Positions 16,804 to 25,153 of a stretch of DNA of 64,000 bases are shown piece after piece (the first letter of the stretch is position 1; each line of letters begins with the position of its first letter). Made by a program: the position numbers and the translations under genes. A model generated the notes under the pieces. That model did no database searches and was not told the DNA's origin. It was given only the letters and a program-made list of their open reading frames with translations. The DNA comes from Mycobacteriaceae bacterium (GTDB lineage Bacteria; Actinomycetota; Actinomycetes; Mycobacteriales; Mycobacteriaceae): positions 1 through 64,000 of the forward strand of contig JAFARC010000040.1 of the NCBI GenBank assembly GCA_019245755.1, written 5' to 3'.

Positions 16804-17157
16804 CTACAGGTGTTGTGTTGATGCGCAGGCTATCTGGCCCACCCGTTGGCGGGCCAGCGCGAGCGGGTCATCGGTCGAGCGCGCGAACAGCCGTGCGCCG
16901 AGGCTAGCAAGTTCGACGATGAGCGCGGTTCGGCAGCAGCCGGCCTCCAGTGCCTGCCCGACCAGCGCGACGACGTCATCCGCGCCGTCGCCATGGCCGT
17001 CGCCGGCCTGGTGCCGTAGCGTCGCCAACAGCATTTCCCGCGCGTACTCGTGTTCGTAGATCACCGGGCCATGGTCGCCCGATGCGCGGTAGCGGGTCGC
17101 GAGTAGTCGACTACGCAACTTCGAAATCAGCCGGTAAGCGTTGCGACTCGGCTGCAT
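16804..17157 (-). CDS. Hypothetical protein
   Basis: A 117-residue frame with no family I recognise. It is basic at the start (MQPSRNAYRLISKLRSRLL) and helical in the middle (YEHEYAREMLLATLRHQAG, then VVALVGQALEAGC). It lies between the hydrolase and the divergent sugar porter. GC-rich third positions fit a coding frame, and no better frame exists on the other strand. Alternative starts inside are possible. Moderate doubt that it is a real gene. Confidence 0.45.
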   Translation of the reverse strand: MQPSRNAYRLISKLRSRLLATRYRASGDHGPVIYEHEYAREMLLATLRHQAGDGHGDGADDVVALVGQALEAGCCRTALIVELASLGARLFARSTDDPLALARQRVGQIACASTQHL

Positions 17158-17228
17158 TGGTTTGGATCGTGCACAGCGCGCACCGTTAACTCTTACTCTG
17201 GACCGAAATCTGTCGGGAGGGCCATGCG

Positions 17229-18632
17229 ATGGTGAGGATCAGCGGATCGGGGCTGTCGTCGCGCCCAGGGCTGCTGGTGGGTCTGACCGCGGCAACGGTG
17301 GGGGTCATCTACGGCTACGACCTTTCCAACATCGCCGGCGCGTTGCTGTTCGCCACCGACGAGTTCGGCATGTCAACGCGGCAGCAGGAACTGGTGACCA
17401 CCGCGGTGGTAATCGGGCAGATCGTCGGGGCGATCGGCGCGGGTGTGCTGGCCAACGCGATCGGACGGCAAAAGTCCATGGTGCTGGTGGCGGCCACCTA
17501 CGCCGGGTTCGCGCTGCTCAGCGCGGCGTCGGTGGGGGTGCCGATGCTGGTCGTCGCCCGGCTGCTGCTCGGCGTGACAATCGGGGTGTCGGTCGTGGTG
17601 GTGCCGGTGTTCGTCGCCGAGTCCGCACCCACGACCGTGCGCGGTTCGTTGCTGGTCGCCTACCAGGTGGCGACTGTCGGGGGCATCATCATGGGTTACC
17701 TGGCGGCGTACCTGCTGGCCGGTACGCACGGCTGGCGGTGGATGCTGGGCCTGGCGGCGGTACCGGCCGCGGTGACCTTGGTGGTGTTGCTGCGCATGCC
17801 GGACACCGCTCGCTGGTACCTCCTCAAGGGCCGGCTGCAGGAAGCCCGCCGCACCCTGCAAGGGGCCGACCCGGCCGCCGACGTCGAGGCCGAGATTGCC
17901 GAGATCACCCGCGCGCTGGACGAACAGGGCGGCGCGGTGCCGAGCGAGATGCTGCGACGGCCCTACCTGCGGGCAACCGTCTTCGTGGTCACGCTCGGCT
18001 TCTTCATCCAGATCACCGGCATCAACGCGATCGTCTATTACAGTCCGCGCCTGTTCGAGGCGATGGGCTTCCACGGCCACTCCGCACTGCTCATCTTGCC
18101 CGCGCTGGTGCAGGTGGCCGCATTGATCGCGGTGGTCGTGTCGCTGGCGTTGGTGGACCGACTGGGCCGCAGGCCGATCCTGTTGACCGGCATCGGCATA
18201 ATGATCGCGGCCAACGCTCTGCTCATCGGAGTGTTCGTCGTCGGCGCGGATTTCGGCGGCGCGCTGACGGCGCTGGGATTCATTGGAGTGCTGCTCTTCA
18301 CGGTCGGCTTCACATTCGGCTTCGGTGCGCTGGTGTGGGTCTACGCGGGCGAAAGCTTCCCGGCCCGGCTGCGTTCAATGGGGTCCAGCGCAATGCTCAC
18401 GTCGGATCTGGTCGGCAACGCGATTGTCGCCGCGGTGTTCCTGTCCATGCTGAAATCGCTGGGGGGCGCGGGCACATTCGCGGTCTTCGGTGCATTTGCG
18501 GTGGCCAGCTTTGCGTTCGTCTACCGGTTCGCGCCGGAAACCAAAGGCAGGCAGCTGGAGGACATCCGGCATTACTGGGAGAACGGCGGCAGGTGGCGCA
18601 GCGAGCCGACCACCGTGGCGGCCCAACCGTGA
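17229..18632 (+). CDS. sugI: Sugar-porter MFS transporter (SugI-like)
   Basis: 467 residues, 12 membrane segments. Sugar-porter signatures are GYDLSNIAGALLF in helix 1, ANAIGRQKSMVLVAA (loop 2-3), PTTVRGSLLVAYQVA, VDRLGRRPILLTGI (loop 8-9) and the C-terminal PETKGRQLEDI. It imports a sugar by proton symport. It is followed 34 nt later by nagA, the same pairing as M. tuberculosis Rv3331 (sugI)-Rv3332 (nagA), so an amino sugar is a reasonable guess. A strong gggagg lies 8 nt before the ATG. Confidence 0.92.
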   Translation: MVRISGSGLSSRPGLLVGLTAATVGVIYGYDLSNIAGALLFATDEFGMSTRQQELVTTAVVIGQIVGAIGAGVLANAIGRQKSMVLVAATYAGFALLSAASVGVPMLVVARLLLGVTIGVSVVVVPVFVAESAPTTVRGSLLVAYQVATVGGIIMGYLAAYLLAGTHGWRWMLGLAAVPAAVTLVVLLRMPDTARWYLLKGRLQEARRTLQGADPAADVEAEIAEITRALDEQGGAVPSEMLRRPYLRATVFVVTLGFFIQITGINAIVYYSPRLFEAMGFHGHSALLILPALVQVAALIAVVVSLALVDRLGRRPILLTGIGIMIAANALLIGVFVVGADFGGALTALGFIGVLLFTVGFTFGFGALVWVYAGESFPARLRSMGSSAMLTSDLVGNAIVAAVFLSMLKSLGGAGTFAVFGAFAVASFAFVYRFAPETKGRQLEDIRHYWENGGRWRSEPTTVAAQP

Positions 18633-18666
18633 CCAAACTCGGCCGACGCCAGGTGACGGACGCGCT

Positions 18667-19803
18667 GTGACGCTGATCAGCGGGGCCACCGTTGTGCTGG
18701 ACGGGCGGGTCTGCCGGCCGGGCTGGCTGGAGACCTCCGGCGACCGGATCGTGGCCTGCGGCGCGGGTGAGCCGCCGCGAAGGCCCGACGACGACGTTGG
18801 AGAGGCTGTCGTGGTGCCCGGCTTCGTGGACATGCACGTGCACGGCGGCGGCGGCGCATCCTACGGCGACGGCATCGGCGCCGACATCGTGCGGGCGGCC
18901 GTGTTCCACCTGCAGCACGGCACCACAACCACCCTGGCGAGCCTTGTCACCGCCGCCCCGGCCGACCTGCTATCTGCGGTGGGCGCCCTTGCCGTCGCGG
19001 AGGCGCCGGGCATCGCCGGGATCCATCTGGAGGGTCCCTGGCTGAGCGTGGCGCGATGTGGCGCCCACGATCGAAGCCAGCTGCGTGAACCGGATCCGGC
19101 CGAGATCGGCGCCGTGCTCGCCGCTGGGAACGGCTCGGTCCGGATGGTTACTCTGGCGCCAGAACTCCCGGGCGCGCGCGAGGCGATTCGACGTTTCGTC
19201 GACGCGGGTGTCGTCGTCGCGATCGGTCATACCGACGCCAGCTACGAGGACACCCGCCACGCGATCGCCGCGGGGGCCACGGTGGGCACCCATGTGTTCA
19301 ACGGGATGCGGCCGATGCATCACCGTGAGCCCGGTCCCGCGCTCGCGCTGCTGGAAGACCCCCGGGTCACCTTGGAGGTGATCGCCGACGGCGTTCATGT
19401 CCATCCCGGCCTGGTGCGCTGGGTCATCGACGCCGCGGGCCCGCAGCGGGTGGCGCTGATCACCGACGCGATAGCCGCGGCGGGCGCGGCCGACGGCTCG
19501 TTCCGCCTCGGCGGGCTCGACGTCGACGTCGTTTCCGGTGTGCCGCGGGTCCGGGGCACGGCCACCATCGCCGGCGGCACCGCCACCATGGATCAGCTGT
19601 TCCGCAATGTGGTCGCGGATGCGGGGCCGGCCGGCGACGAGGCGCTGGCTGCCGCGGTCGAGATGACCGCAACGACGCCGGCCCGCGCTCTGGGGCTCGG
19701 CGGTGTCGGCAGCCTGTGCGCGGGGCTGGACGCCGACCTGGTGGTGTTGGGCTGCGACCTGCAGGTGACCGCCGTGATGGGCAAGGGTGAGTGGGTAATG
19801 TAA
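18667..19803 (+). CDS. nagA: N-acetylglucosamine-6-phosphate deacetylase
   Basis: A 378-residue amidohydrolase. Metal and catalytic residues are visible: HVHGGGG (first His pair), HLEGPWL (Glu ligand), GHTDASY (His ligand), THVFNGMRP (His), GVHVHP and the general acid/base Asp in TDAIAAAG. It removes the acetyl group from GlcNAc-6-phosphate for amino-sugar recycling or catabolism. The GTG start gives the family's normal length. Likely cotranscribed with the sugar porter; no nagB is nearby. Confidence 0.92.
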   Translation: MTLISGATVVLDGRVCRPGWLETSGDRIVACGAGEPPRRPDDDVGEAVVVPGFVDMHVHGGGGASYGDGIGADIVRAAVFHLQHGTTTTLASLVTAAPADLLSAVGALAVAEAPGIAGIHLEGPWLSVARCGAHDRSQLREPDPAEIGAVLAAGNGSVRMVTLAPELPGAREAIRRFVDAGVVVAIGHTDASYEDTRHAIAAGATVGTHVFNGMRPMHHREPGPALALLEDPRVTLEVIADGVHVHPGLVRWVIDAAGPQRVALITDAIAAAGAADGSFRLGGLDVDVVSGVPRVRGTATIAGGTATMDQLFRNVVADAGPAGDEALAAAVEMTATTPARALGLGGVGSLCAGLDADLVVLGCDLQVTAVMGKGEWVM

Positions 19804-19807
19804 CGCC

Positions 19808-19829
19808 ACCGGAACGACCCTGCTCCGGT
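19808..19829. terminator. Short stem-loop between convergent nagA and ansP
   Basis: ACCGGA-N10-TCCGGT forms a 6-bp stem 4 nt after the nagA stop, in the gap shared with the convergent permease. No U tract follows, which is usual in mycobacteria. Weak candidate. Confidence 0.3.
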
Positions 19830-19872
19830 CGGGTTGGTGAGGTTGGGGAGATTGGCCGGCCGCACAGATCAG

Positions 19873-21387
19873 TCAGGTGTTCGTATCATCGGGTGGCGCG
19901 CCGTTCGGGCTAACCGGGAACTGGCCGGTGTTGCGCATGCGTGTGTGGCCGGCCGCGAGCACCCCGGCCCGCACCGCGTACCACCCGAGGACCAGCGCGG
20001 GAACGATGATGATGAGGGTGGCCACCGTCCAGGTACCGATCGGATGGTCCAACGCCATCAGGACGAGCACCGCGGCCAGGAACGCCAAGGTGAGATAGCC
20101 GGTGTAGGGCGCGGCCCACAGCCGAAACGACGGCCGCTGCACAATTCCCTTCTTTGACCATCGGACGAACTGGATCTGACAGACGACAATGGTGCCCCAC
20201 GAGGTGATGATGCCCAGAGCCGTTATGTTCAGCACGATCTCGAATGCCTGCCTGGGCACCACGCCGTTGATCAGCACACCGAGCAACCCGAGGACCGCGA
20301 TCAGGCAGATACCGCCGTATGGAACCCCGCGCTTCGACATTTTCGACATCACCTTCGGTGCGCTGCCGTTCACTGCCATCGACTGCAGGATCCGACCAGT
20401 GGAATACAGGCCGGCGTTGAGGCTGGAGAATGCGGCGGTCAGCACGACGATGTTCATGATGGTGCCCGCACCGTGCAGTCCGACCTTGGAGAAAAAGGTG
20501 ACGAACGGGCTTTCACCGGCCTTGTATTCGGTGTAGGGCAACAGCATGCCCAGCAGCAACACCGAGCCAACATAGAAGATGGCGATCCGCGCGATCACCG
20601 AGTTCACCGCGCGGGGCATGACTTTCCGCGGGTCAGCTGTCTCGCCGGCCGCCGTGCCGACAAGTTCGATCGCCGCGTAGGCGAACACCACACCCGACGT
20701 GACGATCACCAGGGGGAACAGGCCCACAGGGAACAGCCCGCCGGTATGGGAGACAGCGCTGAACCCGGTGGGCTGTCCTTCGATGCGAAAGCGGCCGGCG
20801 ATGAAGACAGTTCCGACGACCAAGAAGATCACCAGGGCTAGGACTTTGACCAGCGCTGCCCAGAATTCGAGCTCACCGAACAGCTTCACCCCGATGAGGT
20901 TCGTAGCGAGCATGGTGGCCAAAGCAATCAACGCGATCAACCACTGCGGCGCAATTCTGAACAGCGACCAGTAGTGGAAATAGGTCGCGATCGCGGTGGA
21001 ATCGGCGATTGCGGTCATCGCCCAGCTGAGGGAATACGTCCAGCCGGCCACGTAGGCCGCCTTCTCGCCGAGGAATTCGCGCGCGTAAGAGACGAAAGAT
21101 CCCGACGAGGGACGGTGCAAAACGAGTTCGCCGAGTGCGCGCAGGATCAAAAACACGAAGACGCCGCACAAAGCGTAGACCAAAAACAGCGCCGGGCCGG
21201 CGCTGGCCAGCCGGCCGCCCGTGCCCAGGAACAGCCCGGTGCCGATCGCCCCACCGATGGCAATCATCTGCAGTTGGCGGCGCTTAAGACCTCTGTGGTA
21301 GCCCTCCTGTTCCCAGGCGAAGGAGCGGTTGTCGTACGCCGACTGTGTGGGTGGTATCGCCATCAAAACCGTCCTCGCCTGACTCAA
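19873..21387 (-). CDS. ansP: Amino-acid permease, L-asparagine permease AnsP type
   Basis: 504 residues, APC superfamily with 12 membrane segments. It has the family start [20 protein letters not shown] and the blocks [39 protein letters not shown] and [16 protein letters not shown], which match mycobacterial AnsP1/AnsP2. It takes up asparagine (and possibly other amino acids) with protons. Mycobacteria have two such paralogues; I cannot decide which this is. Monocistronic, with the TetR gene starting upstream on the same strand. Confidence 0.9.
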   Translation of the reverse strand: MSQARTVLMAIPPTQSAYDNRSFAWEQEGYHRGLKRRQLQMIAIGGAIGTGLFLGTGGRLASAGPALFLVYALCGVFVFLILRALGELVLHRPSSGSFVSYAREFLGEKAAYVAGWTYSLSWAMTAIADSTAIATYFHYWSLFRIAPQWLIALIALATMLATNLIGVKLFGELEFWAALVKVLALVIFLVVGTVFIAGRFRIEGQPTGFSAVSHTGGLFPVGLFPLVIVTSGVVFAYAAIELVGTAAGETADPRKVMPRAVNSVIARIAIFYVGSVLLLGMLLPYTEYKAGESPFVTFFSKVGLHGAGTIMNIVVLTAAFSSLNAGLYSTGRILQSMAVNGSAPKVMSKMSKRGVPYGGICLIAVLGLLGVLINGVVPRQAFEIVLNITALGIITSWGTIVVCQIQFVRWSKKGIVQRPSFRLWAAPYTGYLTLAFLAAVLVLMALDHPIGTWTVATLIIIVPALVLGWYAVRAGVLAAGHTRMRNTGQFPVSPNGAPPDDTNT

Positions 21388-21442
21388 GTCCTCACTGTTA
21401 CCCGGTCAGACGCCAACAAACACCCTCTTATTGCCGACAGTC

Positions 21443-22060
21443 TCAGGGTTGCATCAGCGGCATGACTACGTAGTCGAGGATGTCGTTGATGGTCCGGTCT
21501 GCAATCGGGGCGCCATGCAGCAGAAAGTGGTGGCTCACCAGAGCGGGGGCCAGTGAGATCAGTTGCGGTGTCAGCCCTTGCGGCCGGAGCTGGCCCCGCG
21601 CCACCGCGCGCTCCAGCACCGTGGCGATCATCCGGTTCCGTTCACTTTCGAGGTGGTCGCGCGCCGCCCGCGTTGCCTCGGGGTCGGCCAGTGTTTCGGT
21701 GATCAGCCCCCGAGCCGCCTCACCAAAGGGGCCGGCGAGCCGATTGGCGGCCCCGCGCAATACCGCGAACAAATCGGCTCGAACATCGCCGGTGTCAGGG
21801 GTCATGTCCTGATCGGACTCGGCGACGTGGCGGATGGCGGCGGCGACCAGGTCAGCGCGTGAGGGCCAGCGCCGGTAGATCGCCGCCTTGCTGGTGCGGG
21901 CCCGTTTGGCAACACGGTCAATGGAAAAACCCGCGTAGCCGTGTTCGCTCAGCTCGGCCAGTGTCGCGGCGTGGATGGCTTCGATGAGCACGCGGTCACG
22001 CCGGCGTGGTAACCGGCGATGATCGACAACCGGCGTGGGGACCTGCGCACTCATCGCCAC
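21443..22060 (-). CDS. TetR family regulator
   Basis: 205 residues. The HTH is LIEAIHAATLAELSEHGYAG then VAKRARTSKAAIYRRWPSRA, and the C-terminal domain belongs to the TetR_C group with PFGEAARGLITETLADPEAT. It is divergent from the two methyltransferase genes; the intergenic region has a tandem repeat and a 23-bp near-palindrome that is a good operator candidate. It therefore probably represses the methyltransferases and itself. The inducer is unknown. Confidence 0.9.
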   Translation of the reverse strand: MAMSAQVPTPVVDHRRLPRRRDRVLIEAIHAATLAELSEHGYAGFSIDRVAKRARTSKAAIYRRWPSRADLVAAAIRHVAESDQDMTPDTGDVRADLFAVLRGAANRLAGPFGEAARGLITETLADPEATRAARDHLESERNRMIATVLERAVARGQLRPQGLTPQLISLAPALVSHHFLLHGAPIADRTINDILDYVVMPLMQP

Positions 22061-22074
22061 CCGCTCGCAACGTT

Positions 22075-22124
22075 GTTGGTCTGGGTTGTTGGTCTGGGTT
22101 GTTGGTCTGGGTCGTTGGTCTGGC
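22075..22124. repeat. 13-bp minisatellite, about 3.8 copies, upstream of the TetR gene
   Basis: The unit GTTGGTCTGGGTT is repeated head to tail three times with near identity (one GTT to GTC-type change) plus a partial fourth copy. It begins 14 bp before the TetR start and so lies in its leader or promoter. Copy-number change would shift promoter spacing. Confidence 0.8.
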
Positions 22125-22146
22125 GTCGGGTCGGTGGTAACCTCGG

Positions 22147-22169
22147 ATAGGGAACTTATCGTACCCTAT
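22147..22169. promoter_or_regulatory. Probable TetR operator (23-bp near-palindrome)
   Basis: ATAGGG-x-AC-N5-GT-x-CCCTAT is an inverted repeat with 8 of 9 positions matching per arm. It lies 28 bp upstream of the methyltransferase GTG and 87 bp from the TetR start. It is AT-rich relative to the surroundings, so it may also contain the promoter. Confidence 0.55.
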
Positions 22170-22196
22170 TTGCGGGCGCGCGGAGGAGGAGCTCGC

Positions 22197-23042
22197 GTGG
22201 AACGTGTCCCGACCACGGTCACCGCGGTGACGCCGCCGACACCGGCGGAACGACGTTTGCTGGCGCGCGACCAGTTCGCTGTGCTCGGTGATCTGTTGAA
22301 CGAGCGGACCTTTCACCACATCCTGGCGTTGGGTATCCGGGAGGGCTGGCACTGTTGGGAGGCCGGCGCCGGCGCCGCCAGCGTCCCCAGCTGGCTCGCC
22401 GAGCGGGTCGGATCTCGGGGCCGGGTGCTGGCCTCCGACATCGACACGTCCGCACTCGAGGACGCCGAGAATCGGCCCTTTGAGGTGCGCCGCCACGATT
22501 TGACCGTCGACTCACCGCCAGCGGCCGAATTCGACTTGGTGCATGCCCGACTGGTGCTCGAGCATCTGAGCGACCCGTCGGCGGCACTGGCCACCCTGGT
22601 GGCCGCGCTACGGCCCGGTGGGTGGCTGCTGGTGGAGACCTCCGATCCCATGCTGGCGCCGTCGGCTTGCCCGGACGAGACCGGGCCCGGTCAAGCGTTG
22701 GCCAACAAGCTGCGCGCCGCGGTGTGGAGCGCGATGGCGACGCGTACCGACATGAGTCTGGGACGGACGCTGCCGCGCCGACTGCGTGCGGCCGGGTTGA
22801 GCAGCGTCGGCGCCGAGGTTGCGTTTGCGTTGGGCGGGCCCGGTGCCCGTCACATGCAACGCACCCTGGTTACGCGTGCCCGCCCCGCGTTGATCGGCGC
22901 CGGATCAGCTACCGGCGAGGAGATTGACCGCCATCTGGCCGATCTGGACACCGCGCAACTCGACATCGCGGTGTTCCCGATCGTGTCGGCGTGGGGACGC
23001 AACCCTGTCGACCGATCAGCCAACCGAGCGGCGCGCGCATGA
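22197..23042 (+). CDS. SAM-dependent methyltransferase
   Basis: 281 residues from a GTG preceded by a strong ggaggagga. It has a class I fold: motif I WEAGAGAASVPSWLA, the acidic end of strand 2 (ASDIDTSAL), motif post-I DLVHARLVLEHL, and a later LRPGGWLLVETSDP. The substrate is unknown; the sequence fits the UbiE/small-molecule group. Its TGA overlaps the next methyltransferase start (ATGA), so the pair is translationally coupled and likely under the divergent TetR. Confidence 0.88.
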   Translation: MERVPTTVTAVTPPTPAERRLLARDQFAVLGDLLNERTFHHILALGIREGWHCWEAGAGAASVPSWLAERVGSRGRVLASDIDTSALEDAENRPFEVRRHDLTVDSPPAAEFDLVHARLVLEHLSDPSAALATLVAALRPGGWLLVETSDPMLAPSACPDETGPGQALANKLRAAVWSAMATRTDMSLGRTLPRRLRAAGLSSVGAEVAFALGGPGARHMQRTLVTRARPALIGAGSATGEEIDRHLADLDTAQLDIAVFPIVSAWGRNPVDRSANRAARA

Positions 23043-23728
23043 ACCGCCAGGTCGTGCGTCTGCTATACGAGGTGCTTTCACGCATCGGGGCTAACCCGGC
23101 GCTCAACGGCGCCGATGTGCCCGACACATGGCTGGTCGAGCAGGTGGACGGCGAACATCCGCTGCAGCCTGGTCGCGCGCTGGACCTAGGCTGTGGCGCC
23201 GGCCGCAACACCCGCTACCTCGCCCGCCGCGGCTGGGAGGCGACCGGCATCGACATGATCGGCCGCGCCATTGATCTGGCACGGGCGGGCGCGGCCGGCG
23301 ACACGGCCAGCGCCCGCTTCCTGCAAGGCGATGTCACTCGACTCGATGACCTCGACATCGGCGTCGGCTACGACTTGATCATCGACAGTGGCTGCTACTA
23401 CGGCCTCTCCGACGCGCAGCGAGACGACTACGCCGACGGTGTCACCCGCGTCGCTGCCCCAGGTGCGCTGTTAGTCATGGCGGGATTCATCAAACTCCCT
23501 GCCATCATTCCTGGCATCTGCGAGGACGACCTGCGCCGTCGCTTTCCCAAATGGATACTGCGAGCCAGCGCGGCGGTGCCGATGGAGGAAATCGCCCGCC
23601 ACACCCGCATCCCATTGCCGGTCAAGGTAGGGATGCGTAGCGGACGCCTGCAGATCCGTCGCTTCGAACTGGTACACGAAAACACCGAAACCCACGGCGG
23701 TACGAGCGTTGGTGGACTGGGGCGTTAG
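23039..23728 (+). CDS. SAM-dependent methyltransferase
   Basis: 229 residues. Motif I is LDLGCGAGRNTRYLA, strand 2 acid is GIDMIGRAI, and YDLIIDSGCYYGLSD corresponds to post-I. This is the thiopurine/tellurite-resistance-like methyltransferase type (TehB/TPMT group). The ATG overlaps the upstream gene's stop. The 3' end overlaps the convergent crotonase gene by 3 nt. The two adjacent methyltransferases may act on the same small molecule, possibly one that induces the TetR; this is inference. Confidence 0.85.
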   Translation: MNRQVVRLLYEVLSRIGANPALNGADVPDTWLVEQVDGEHPLQPGRALDLGCGAGRNTRYLARRGWEATGIDMIGRAIDLARAGAAGDTASARFLQGDVTRLDDLDIGVGYDLIIDSGCYYGLSDAQRDDYADGVTRVAAPGALLVMAGFIKLPAIIPGICEDDLRRRFPKWILRASAAVPMEEIARHTRIPLPVKVGMRSGRLQIRRFELVHENTETHGGTSVGGLGR

Positions 23729-24498
23729 CGCGCCTGCCAGTCGGGCTTGCGCTTCTCGCGCCACGCGCGGAGACCTTCGGCGGCGTCCTCGGTCGCCGCG
23801 GCCACCTTACGCATGGTCTCACCGAAGCGGACCGACTCGATCCAGCCCATGTCCGCGGTTCGCCAGGCCACCTCCTTGGTCGCCCGTTGGGCCAGGGGTG
23901 CGGCCTCGGTGAGGGTCCGGGCCCACGCCCGAGCCTGGGCTTGGAGTTCGTCGGGCTCCACCAGCTTCCACACCAAACCGATCTCCTTGGCCCGCTCGGC
24001 GCTCATCGGCTTCCCGGTCATGAGCAGCTCCATGGCACTGGCCCAGCCCACCCGCTGGGGGAGCCGGATGGCCCCGACGATCGTGGGCACCCCGATCAAC
24101 ACTTCGGGGAAGGAAAACATCGCCTCGGTAGTGGCGATCACGAAGTCGCAGAACAGCACTCCGGTCAGGCCGTAGCCAATGCAGGGACCGTTAACAGCCG
24201 CGATGGTTGGCTTGAACAGCTCCATCCCGCTTTCGAAAGAGTTGATCGTCGGCTTCTCCCAAAACGTGCCGCCGAAGGTGCCGACGGAGCCCTCGGCGTC
24301 CTTGATGTCGCCGCCCGCGCAGAACACGCTGCCGTGGGCCGTGAGGATCCCGACCCAGGCGCCCTCCTCATCGCGGAACCGCTCCCAGGCGGCGTTCAGG
24401 TCCCGGCGCAGGGCGCCGTTGATGGCGTTGCGAGCCTCCGGACGGTTGAGAGTGATGGTGGCGACGTGGTCTTCCAACTCATAGGTAACGAGGCTCAT
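23725..24498 (-). CDS. Enoyl-CoA hydratase/isomerase family protein
   Basis: A 257-residue crotonase. Oxyanion-hole segments are VFCAGGDIKD and GPCIGYGLTG, and the Pro-rich FPEVLIGVPTIVGAIRLP matches the family. The usual hydratase Glu pair is not obvious, so isomerase or thioesterase chemistry is possible. ATG at 24498 gives the normal N-terminus MSLVTYELEDHVATITLNRP. No beta-oxidation partners are adjacent. Confidence 0.88.
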   Translation of the reverse strand: MSLVTYELEDHVATITLNRPEARNAINGALRRDLNAAWERFRDEEGAWVGILTAHGSVFCAGGDIKDAEGSVGTFGGTFWEKPTINSFESGMELFKPTIAAVNGPCIGYGLTGVLFCDFVIATTEAMFSFPEVLIGVPTIVGAIRLPQRVGWASAMELLMTGKPMSAERAKEIGLVWKLVEPDELQAQARAWARTLTEAAPLAQRATKEVAWRTADMGWIESVRFGETMRKVAAATEDAAEGLRAWREKRKPDWQAR

Positions 24499-24662
24499 GG
24501 CTGCACCATAGTTTCGCTGTGGCATCGGGGTCACCGTGCATCCCGATGACATGGACGCGTGTCGAGGGACCGCCGGAAGACTGGGGCATGGTTTCGTGGT
24601 TGGGGTTGACGCCTCGGTCAGGCCGGCCGGGCGTAGCTGGCTGCTGAAGGCGGTGAGTGAAC

Positions 24663-25139
24663 ATGAGCGATGATGTTCGGTCCGAGTCTGAGATGGCGGC
24701 GCTGTTCGCGCGGATCCGTCGGCTGCGGCTGTGGGTCAGCGTGGCCGCAGCGATCGCGTTGGTTCCGTGGATCGTTTATCTCGCGCTGACGCTGCCGGAG
24801 AACTACGTCGCGTACAACTGGCGAGCGGCCTGGGTGGGTTTCGACATCCTGCTGCTGGTTTTCATGGCGGCGACCGCGGTCCTCGGTCTCTTGCATCGGC
24901 ATTTGCTTACGATGGTGGCGTTCACCACCGCCGTTCTACTGTTCTGCGATGCATGGTTCGACATCATGACGGCCGGCCCCAGCGACCGGTGGGTTGCGGT
25001 GTTGACCGCCGTGCTTGGCGAGCTGCCGCTGGCGATGGTCCTGCTGGCCGGAACGCTGCGGATCGTGCGACTGACGCTGACGCGGCTGATGTTGCTTGAT
25101 CCGGCGACGCCGGTGTGGCGGCTGCCGTTGTTGCCGTGA
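24663..25139 (+). CDS. Conserved membrane protein, four transmembrane segments
   Basis: 158 residues from the ATG (a GTG six bases upstream is an alternative). Hydrophobic segments are LWVSVAAAIALVPWIVYLAL, then WVGFDILLLVFMAATAVLGL, then LLTMVAFTTAVLLFCDAWFD, then VLTAVLGELPLAMVLLAG. Acidic residues in and near the membrane (DAWFDIM, GEL) are notable. The function is unknown. It lies on the opposite strand from hldE and ends 14 nt from its stop. Confidence 0.75.
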   Translation: MSDDVRSESEMAALFARIRRLRLWVSVAAAIALVPWIVYLALTLPENYVAYNWRAAWVGFDILLLVFMAATAVLGLLHRHLLTMVAFTTAVLLFCDAWFDIMTAGPSDRWVAVLTAVLGELPLAMVLLAGTLRIVRLTLTRLMLLDPATPVWRLPLLP

Positions 25140-25153
25140 GCACCGGTCTCGTC

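Noticed and set aside
22075..22124. CRISPR-like array
   Set aside because: Units are contiguous without spacers, and no cas gene is present; it is a minisatellite.
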